Assembly (NCBI GenBank): GCA_900556625.1
Contig: USPQ01000026.1
Span: 1-32,271 of the forward strand
DNA: 32,271 bases
Origin: an uncultured Bacteroides sp.
GTDB taxonomy: Bacteria > Bacteroidota > Bacteroidia > Bacteroidales > Bacteroidaceae
Reading direction: 5' to 3'
This document shows positions 26,020 through 32,271 of this stretch, piece after piece; the stretch's first letter is position 1; each line of letters starts with the position of its first letter. Both the position numbers and the translations under genes were made by a program. The notes beneath the pieces were generated by a model that made no database searches, had not been told where the DNA came from, and saw only the letters and a program-made list of their open reading frames with translations.

Positions 26020-28041
26020 TTAATTAGCAGTATTTCCACTCCACCATGGATTCTGAACCAATCCCGGACACTTATCCATTTCTTTTTGCGGAATGGGGAA
26101 TAAATAGTACTCTTTATTGAATTTTCTTTCTTCAAAAACAGCACGTTTATAGAAACCTTCAAAATTGAAATCATTTGAACCTACATCACCGGCATCAACA
26201 TTCATTCCCCACATACTGCCTCCATCACCATATATTCGACCGTCTTTTTCTTCACCGGTCACAGGATCTGTTACAATTTTATCCGGTGTGTGGGCTTTCC
26301 AAAGACGACGAGTAGTGAAATAACGGTCACCTTCAAAACAAAGCTCAATCTGACGTTCACGAATAATGTATTCATGCATTAAAGCCGGATCAGAAGCTAT
26401 TTCAGGAGTAGCGACAAACGCGCTTTCTACACCTGCTCTTTTACGAATTTGATCCCAATATTTACGAATGTCCGCATTGGTAGGATCATAATTGCTTAAC
26501 GCTTCTATATAGTCTAGCAAGATTTCAGCATAGCGTATGTAAGTACAAGCATAGTTTTGAGGATAAGCACGGTTATACATATCTGCTTGCGGGTCGTTGC
26601 GCTTGAAGACTAACATACCCGTTTTAGAGTAGTTCGCATAATTAATAGATGGACGAGCTGCTCCTCCTAAATATAATTCTGCGCGTCCGAAACCATCTTT
26701 CTGTCTTCCTGTACTCCATTCGTTACGAATGTTTTTATCATCCGACAGACTAGGTATCACTCTGTGATTATATAGGATAGCTGCATAGAAACGAGGCTCA
26801 CGATTGCAAAACATATTCCAGTCACCTTTCCAATGCCCCCATGCCTTACTATCACGGATATCTGCTATGATACCTTTACGACCTTCTTCGGAAGCAATGT
26901 CATGTCCGTTGGGATTCCAATTATCTCCACCGTCAGCCGCAAATCCTTTTTCAACATAACCGGAACCGGCCACATCGATGGGCTTTCCGTTCTTCATCAG
27001 AAAAGCATCTACCAGTCGTAAAGTAGGACTTACTCCTCCCAAACAGTGCGGGCCGGGTGTATTGTGTACCATCCATGACCGTTGAAATGTATCATCATAT
27101 TGTCCTTCTGACCTGGCCCATATTACCTCACAATTCCAAGCCTTTAGTTGAACATCCACACATGATTTATACGGATTAAACTCTGTATCCCCATTCTCAT
27201 CATTCCGGTATAGTTTCAAACGAGTGTCCGGATATTTCTCTGCCATATCTATGACGGCTTTTGCTGCGGCTGCAGCATCTTTCCATTTTTGTTCACTGTA
27301 AATGGTATTAATAAGTGGGGTACCATCATGATTCTTGAAGTTGGCATATTCCGTATTACCATTAAATTGAGGAGAGGCGGCCAGATTACGTACAATTGCT
27401 TTTACTGCTAGACAAACCAATTTGTTCGGTCGTCCCAAACGGGTCTGGTCATCCCAATAATGCATCGGTAGGTCATAAGCTGCTAAGTCCATCATTTGGC
27501 AAATATATTCTACGCATTCATCATAGGGGGCACGCTGCATATTTGCAAAATCTGTTTCCGAAGGGAGCAATTCTTTAATTAACACTACTGGACCATATTG
27601 ACGAAGAAGAAGATAATAATAATATCCACGTAGAAAACGGACCTCAGCTTTATAACGTGTTTTCAACTCGCTACTTAGTTCGCCGCAACGATCTACATTG
27701 TTCTCAAATGTCAAAGTAGCACGAATAGCTTGATAAAAACGAGCGTATCTATCACACACCAATTCGCTGGAAGGTGTCCAGTCACCTCTGTTGAAGTTAT
27801 CCGCCTGATAGAAATTCCAGGTTATATTACATTCATCGGCTGCTCCAACCCAAGGTTCATGTTGATGCAAATGCCCTGTGGGGATTCCTCCGTAACAATT
27901 GGCCAGATACTTCTCCGTTTCCATGCGGGAACTCCAAACCATTTCATCTGTTTTCATATCATCGGGCTGTTTGTCCAAGTAGTCAGTACAACTAGTCGAC
28001 AATGCCAACAAACTAAATAAAACTATAATATATTTTTTCAT
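26020..28041 (-). CDS. SusD/RagB-like outer-membrane glycan-binding lipoprotein (right PUL)
   Basis: This 673-residue lipoprotein has a signal ending STSC (Cys18). Landmarks are TDYLDKQPDD after the Cys, KAEVRFLRGYYYYLLLRQYG (131-150), the late TYIRYAEILLDYIEAL, IRERQIELCFEGDRYFTTRRLW, and the C-terminal YYLFPIPQKEMDKCPGLVQN. It is longer than the left SusD by about 110 residues, mostly in the central ligand-facing region (Trp/Asp/Asn-rich stretches such as WNPNGHD and WGHWKGDWNMF). It sits 12 bases after SusC and should form a transport complex with it. Confidence 0.96.
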   Translation of the reverse strand: MKKYIIVLFSLLALSTSCTDYLDKQPDDMKTDEMVWSSRMETEKYLANCYGGIPTGHLHQHEPWVGAADECNITWNFYQADNFNRGDWTPSSELVCDRYARFYQAIRATLTFENNVDRCGELSSELKTRYKAEVRFLRGYYYYLLLRQYGPVVLIKELLPSETDFANMQRAPYDECVEYICQMMDLAAYDLPMHYWDDQTRLGRPNKLVCLAVKAIVRNLAASPQFNGNTEYANFKNHDGTPLINTIYSEQKWKDAAAAAKAVIDMAEKYPDTRLKLYRNDENGDTEFNPYKSCVDVQLKAWNCEVIWARSEGQYDDTFQRSWMVHNTPGPHCLGGVSPTLRLVDAFLMKNGKPIDVAGSGYVEKGFAADGGDNWNPNGHDIASEEGRKGIIADIRDSKAWGHWKGDWNMFCNREPRFYAAILYNHRVIPSLSDDKNIRNEWSTGRQKDGFGRAELYLGGAARPSINYANYSKTGMLVFKRNDPQADMYNRAYPQNYACTYIRYAEILLDYIEALSNYDPTNADIRKYWDQIRKRAGVESAFVATPEIASDPALMHEYIIRERQIELCFEGDRYFTTRRLWKAHTPDKIVTDPVTGEEKDGRIYGDGGSMWGMNVDAGDVGSNDFNFEGFYKRAVFEERKFNKEYYLFPIPQKEMDKCPGLVQNPWWSGNTAN

Positions 28042-28053
28042 ATTCGATGCGTT

Positions 28054-31000
28054 TTAAAAAGAAGCTCTAATTCCAATATTAACTTTTCTCGGGAGAGGAT
28101 ATTTGCTACCATTAAATGAAGCTGTTTCCGGGTCCCACATATCCCATGGTGCAAACAATGCGACATTATTCGCCAAGCAATAGATGCGAAGAGATTTCAT
28201 GCCAATTGGAGCAATCCAGTTTTTCTTGAAAGTATATCCGAGTTCCAGATCGGCCAAGCGCAGCAAACGGCCATTATAAATGGTACGCGTAGATGATTGC
28301 CAGTTGTTGGATGAAGCTCCATTGGACAGACGGGGATAGAATGCATTGGGATTAGGATTATCTTCCGTCCAACGGTCAAGTGCTTTTTCAAATAAGTTAC
28401 CTTTCCCTACTCCTTTATTGAATGGAATGAATGTATCCCCCCCTAGACCGTAAGTAACATGTGCCTGTCCTCTGAAGAAAATACCGAAGTCGAATCCTTT
28501 CCAGAAAAGCTGAGCTCCAAAACCATAAACAATTTCCGGAACACTTGAATAACCGATCGGACATTTATCATCTTCATCTACTACGCCATCTTCGTTATAA
28601 TCCAAATATTTTACATCACCTGGACGTACATCACCGAATTTCTGTTCAGGACTTTCATTGATCTCTTTTTGGTTTTGAAATAATCCTAAGGCAATTAGCC
28701 CAAAATGCTGTCCGTAACGATGTCCCGTTTGCATACGGTATGCATATTTTTTCTGAGCTTCATCCATTTCTTTAATTTCATTATGAGTGTAGGTAAAGTT
28801 TCCATAGAGTTTATAACGGAAATCTCCAATTGAATGGTTAAATTCCAACGTACCGTCTACACCTTGATTCACCATTACACCCATATTAGCAAAGGGCTGT
28901 TTGATGACTCCCATGGTTGCAGGAACAGACTGACGTTGAATAAGAATATCGGAACGTTTTTCGTGGAAGTAGTCAAGATCCAGAGAAACCATGCTATCGA
29001 ACATTTTCAGTTCAATACCGATATCTTTCTTAAAACCTTTCTCCCAAGTCAGATCAGTTACTCCGATTTGGTCTTCTCCGATACCTTCGTGAAAGCTAGG
29101 GGCCATACCGAAATAGTATCCTCCTAAACCTTCACCAAAATATGACAGATAACCGAAACGCATATTGTCAGGCAATGATTCGGAACCTACCAGACCAACA
29201 GAGCCTCTGACTTTTAATACATTTATAGCTTTAAAAGGCCAGAAAGACTCATTGGATATCAAATACCCTAATGCTCCTGCCGGAAATAGACCAAAACGTT
29301 TTCCTTTCGGAAAGTTCTCCGAGCCATTATATCCCATATTAAATTCAGCAAAGTAACGGTCTTTGAAAGCATAAGTTGTTCTTAAAGCCAGACCTTGCTT
29401 TTTATAGGGCAATGATTTTATAGACGATCCGGCAGTCTGGTCTACGTAGTCACGCTGATAATACATCGCCATTGCACCGATGCGGTGTGTTTCATTGAAA
29501 ATCTGATTATAATTCAATTGCACTTTCAGTTCTTCGGCGCGGTTACTGGATGGAGTTACATTGTATCCCAAGAATTCATTTCCTTTGGTAATTTCCGCTA
29601 CTTGAAATTCTCCGGTTTCATCGTCAACTCCCGTTATGTTATAGGTAGAAGAATTTTTACGTCTGTTCTGTATGGTCTGATTATTGGCATCGAAAGAGAA
29701 AGAAGCTTGTATGTCAAGACCCTTTAATAAGAAACTCAAATCTTGTTTTAATGTAATCTGGCTCATAATTTGTGAGCGGAATGATTTATTATATCCAGAG
29801 CCAAACAAACGTTCTGCCGGATTCACTTCACCGACCTGTGATGGTGCTCCCCAACCCCATTCTGTATTACCAAACGCATCTTTTCCGATAGGTACCCGAA
29901 CCGGAGCGGATAATGGATTGGATAAATAGGAATAGTAATAAAGTAATTCAACAGGGCTGAACCATCTGTTGTCTACATACTCATTTCCTAAACCGGGTTG
30001 ATGCATATCTGTCATATTGGCACCTATTTCTAATGATAAATTGGTTGTTTTAGTCAATGTCAAATCAATGTTTGATCGAAAGTTATATCGACGAAGTGAA
30101 ATGTTTGATTTGTAATCCGCTTCCGGATTATTTTTCAAGTTACCGTTATCTTCTATAAAACTGGCACTAATATAATAACGTGCTCTTTCGCCACCTCCAC
30201 GAATATTGATGGCTGCATTCGTATTAGTTGAATACTTGCGGAAAAGTTGATCCATCCAGTTTACATTCGGATATAGAAAAGGATTGGTTCCACTTCGCAA
30301 ATTGTCTATGTACTCCGGAGTATAATTTTCAGTACCCAATGCTTCATTGGCTAGCAATGCGTAATTGACCCCGTCCAATAACTTCGGCATTGTCGGGAGA
30401 TCGGAGAAACCTGTTTCCAATTTTACTTCTATGACCGGTTTTTGGGCAACCCCCTTACGGGTAGTTACCAATACAACTCCATTGGCTGCGCGCACACCAT
30501 ATACTGCCGTTGCCGATGCATCTTTCAAGATAGAAATGGATTCTACTTCTTCAATTGACAAATCAGACATATCCCGTTCCACTCCGTCAACTAATACTAA
30601 TGGTTTTTGATTAGCTCCGAACGAAGAGATACCACGTACCCAGAAATCAGCATTGTCTTGTCCTGGTTCACCTGAACGTTGTACGACCACTGCACCGGCA
30701 ATACGTCCGGAAAGAGCGTTAGTCAGATTTCGTTGCGGTACTTCCAGTTCCTTTATTGAAACAGAAGAGATAGAACCTATAACGCTGGCTTTACGTTGTT
30801 TACCCATACCGACAATAACCGTTTCTTCCAGTTCGTGTACATCTTCTTTCATTACGATATCAAGAGCCGGTTTCTTACCGACTGTGATTTCTTGCGATTT
30901 GAAGCCTACAAACGAGAATACCAGAATATCTCCTGCTTTTGCGTTAATAATGTAATAACCATTAATATCTGAAATCACACCAGTGGATGTGCCTTTAATT

Positions 31001-31272
31001 GCAACACTGACACCGGGTAGAGGAACACCTTTTTCATCAATAATTGTTCCACGAACAGAATTGTCAATTGGAGAAACGTTTGATGTCTCTTTCATCATTG
31101 ACAAAGGTTGTGTTACTTCATAGAATGATTTTTGCTCATTCCCTACATTTGTACTTGCTGTAGCATAGCTAGGTGCTAATAATGCAATACACAGCATCAT
31201 ACATTGTAGTCCTTTTTTTGAGTCTAAAATTCCGCGATGGTATTTAGACATGTTTAAGGTCCATTGTTTCAT
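28054..31272 (-). CDS. SusC-like TonB-dependent outer-membrane transporter (right PUL)
   Basis: The start is placed at MKQWTLNMSK (31272), giving 1072 residues and a 10-base gap after the epimerase. The ATG at 31314 would overlap that gene. The hydrophobic signal segment is about residues 24-40, preceded by an unusually long polar N-terminus, so Met8 is another candidate start. A 30-residue linker leads to the carboxypeptidase-regulatory-like domain (RGTIIDEKGVPLPGVSVAIK, about 74-142), the LEETVIVGMGKQRK region at 148-161, the plug (PLVLVDGVERD, ESISILKDASATAVYG) and the barrel ending NIGIRASF. It resembles the left SusC mainly in these motifs. Confidence 0.95.
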   Translation of the reverse strand: MKQWTLNMSKYHRGILDSKKGLQCMMLCIALLAPSYATASTNVGNEQKSFYEVTQPLSMMKETSNVSPIDNSVRGTIIDEKGVPLPGVSVAIKGTSTGVISDINGYYIINAKAGDILVFSFVGFKSQEITVGKKPALDIVMKEDVHELEETVIVGMGKQRKASVIGSISSVSIKELEVPQRNLTNALSGRIAGAVVVQRSGEPGQDNADFWVRGISSFGANQKPLVLVDGVERDMSDLSIEEVESISILKDASATAVYGVRAANGVVLVTTRKGVAQKPVIEVKLETGFSDLPTMPKLLDGVNYALLANEALGTENYTPEYIDNLRSGTNPFLYPNVNWMDQLFRKYSTNTNAAINIRGGGERARYYISASFIEDNGNLKNNPEADYKSNISLRRYNFRSNIDLTLTKTTNLSLEIGANMTDMHQPGLGNEYVDNRWFSPVELLYYYSYLSNPLSAPVRVPIGKDAFGNTEWGWGAPSQVGEVNPAERLFGSGYNKSFRSQIMSQITLKQDLSFLLKGLDIQASFSFDANNQTIQNRRKNSSTYNITGVDDETGEFQVAEITKGNEFLGYNVTPSSNRAEELKVQLNYNQIFNETHRIGAMAMYYQRDYVDQTAGSSIKSLPYKKQGLALRTTYAFKDRYFAEFNMGYNGSENFPKGKRFGLFPAGALGYLISNESFWPFKAINVLKVRGSVGLVGSESLPDNMRFGYLSYFGEGLGGYYFGMAPSFHEGIGEDQIGVTDLTWEKGFKKDIGIELKMFDSMVSLDLDYFHEKRSDILIQRQSVPATMGVIKQPFANMGVMVNQGVDGTLEFNHSIGDFRYKLYGNFTYTHNEIKEMDEAQKKYAYRMQTGHRYGQHFGLIALGLFQNQKEINESPEQKFGDVRPGDVKYLDYNEDGVVDEDDKCPIGYSSVPEIVYGFGAQLFWKGFDFGIFFRGQAHVTYGLGGDTFIPFNKGVGKGNLFEKALDRWTEDNPNPNAFYPRLSNGASSNNWQSSTRTIYNGRLLRLADLELGYTFKKNWIAPIGMKSLRIYCLANNVALFAPWDMWDPETASFNGSKYPLPRKVNIGIRASF

Positions 31273-31282
31273 AATTTTGAAT

Positions 31283-32271
31283 TTAGTAAATAGATTTAAA
31301 TTGTGTTTCAGCAATATTTAATAATCTGGGAAATGTTTGTAGCGAAATAGTTTCCAGTATTTTCCAGCATTGAAACAGTCCTCTAGGTACATGAAAACAT
31401 CCTTTCCATTTACCACCTTTCAAGGGTAACAATACTTCGCCTCTTCTATTCAAGTATCCGTACCATTCCGGATATTCAGCGTCCCTAAAGTGTGCCCATG
31501 TATAATCATGTACTTTTTCAAACCAATCCAAACACTGTTTGTCTCCTGTCAACTGATAGCCTTTTAACAATGAAATTAAAGATTCGATATGTACCCACCA
31601 GAGTTTCTGGTCCCATTCCAATTGTTGGGGAGGAAAACTGTTACGATCTAAAAAGTAAAAGATACCGCCATGCTCCTTATCCCAACCGTATTCAAGCATG
31701 GTAAGAGTCGTGTTTTTTGCTTTCTCTATCAGTTCCGGACGATGCAGACGTTTACCCAGATCCATGATAAACCACATCGCTTCAATCGCGTGACCGGGAG
31801 TAATCTGGCGACCCTCAAAACAATCCACAAGATTACCGTTTATATCTACATTTTCGACAATGATTCCACCAAGTTCGGGACGATAAAAGACGTCCATCAC
31901 TTCATGGATGCAGGTATCCATAGCCTGTTCTAGGTAATCTTTCCCTAAAATATGCTCTATTTCCATAGCAAGATTGCAAAGAATCATCGGCAGAGCAAAA
32001 TTCTTTAGATTGCGTGTATCAGGATGAAGCTTGTTCCATTTTCCTTTAGGATTATCAACTTTGGACAAGATAATATCGAATGTCTTTCTGGCAATATCGG
32101 CATACTCCTGATTACCGGTTGCCAAACTCAATTGTCCGAAAGCCATTGTCGCAAAAGTATAGGAGAAAATGTTATACGGTTCTACCAACGGTCTACCCGA
32201 ACGGTCGAGGGAAAAGTACCAGTTGTAATTTCCGTCATGTCCGTATTTCTTTAAGAATTCGCCACCTTGAA
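31283..32271 (-). CDS. N-acylglucosamine 2-epimerase (AGE/RnBP family), second copy, 5'-truncated by window edge
   Basis: The frame is open to base 32269, so the start lies beyond the window; about 328 residues are visible. It carries the same PGHAIEAMWF and GCFHVPRG signatures as the copy at 1-938. Over the shared 284 residues I count roughly 30 differences, few in the first hundred and most in the last eighty. The C-terminus is 17 residues longer (ISLQTFPRLLNIAETQ...) because the stop of the left copy is missing. It is the first visible gene of the right operon and lies 10 bases before SusC. The reaction and alternatives are as for the left copy. Two near-identical epimerases heading two operons suggest that both PULs release the same amino sugar. 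Confidence 0.85.
   Translation of the reverse strand, partial: QGGEFLKKYGHDGNYNWYFSLDRSGRPLVEPYNIFSYTFATMAFGQLSLATGNQEYADIARKTFDIILSKVDNPKGKWNKLHPDTRNLKNFALPMILCNLAMEIEHILGKDYLEQAMDTCIHEVMDVFYRPELGGIIVENVDINGNLVDCFEGRQITPGHAIEAMWFIMDLGKRLHRPELIEKAKNTTLTMLEYGWDKEHGGIFYFLDRNSFPPQQLEWDQKLWWVHIESLISLLKGYQLTGDKQCLDWFEKVHDYTWAHFRDAEYPEWYGYLNRRGEVLLPLKGGKWKGCFHVPRGLFQCWKILETISLQTFPRLLNIAETQFKSIY
32217..32271 (-). repeat. Terminal inverted repeat of the window, right arm (exact 55 bp)
   Basis: The reverse complement is identical to bases 1-55. Identity breaks at the next base inward and then drops, mainly at third codon positions. Confidence 0.97.

Noticed and set aside
31273..31314. Upstream ATG start for the right SusC
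   Set aside because: It overlaps the epimerase by 32 bases. The chosen ATG gives a clean 10-base gap, although Met8 of that product remains possible.

Overview
This window looks like a gut Bacteroides or close relative (Bacteroidota). Evidence: two SusC/SusD outer-membrane pairs, many lipoproteins with short Bacteroides-type lipoboxes, tight operon spacing without strong Shine-Dalgarno sites, and the glycoside hydrolase families present. It consists of two complete polysaccharide utilisation loci (PULs) in convergent, mirror-image orientation, with a dead insertion sequence between them.

Left PUL (+ strand, 1-17159): an N-acylglucosamine 2-epimerase (5' end off the window), a 712-residue lipoprotein of unknown function with a probable (alpha/alpha)6 barrel, SusC, SusD, a DUF5018-type surface lipoprotein, a DUF4855 lipoprotein, a GH89 alpha-N-acetylglucosaminidase, a GH3 beta-glycosidase and an SGNH esterase. 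Right PUL (- strand, 32271-19328): a second copy of the epimerase (also cut by the edge), SusC, SusD, a different surface lipoprotein ending in an F5/8C-like domain, a DUF4855 lipoprotein, a GH3 and a GH109-type lipoprotein. The shared genes occur in the same order in both arms: epimerase, SusC, SusD, surface lipoprotein, DUF4855, GH3. The loci are therefore best read as an inverted duplication that has diverged. The epimerases and GH3 enzymes stay very alike, while the SusC/SusD pairs and surface lipoproteins differ strongly.

Centre (17160-19327): no intact gene. It holds a perfect 16-bp hairpin, a full-length but frameshifted IS4-like element with recognisable inverted repeats, and a 97-bp MITE-like element with 16-bp terminal inverted repeats and an exact 9-bp direct repeat on each side.

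Likely joint function (inference): surface proteins bind a glycan carrying alpha-linked N-acetylhexosamines. SusC/SusD import fragments, and GH89, GH3, GH109-type, SGNH and the unassigned DUF4855 and 712-residue proteins trim it. The epimerase interconverts GlcNAc and ManNAc. A host mucin-type glycan is the simplest guess but is not proven. No regulator is present in the window.

The first 55 and last 55 bases are exact reverse complements, and the copies differ from base 56 inward. This is what a short-read assembly contig broken at an unresolved inverted repeat would look like (55 is a common final k-mer). It also implies that the two epimerase genes are near-identical beyond the window.
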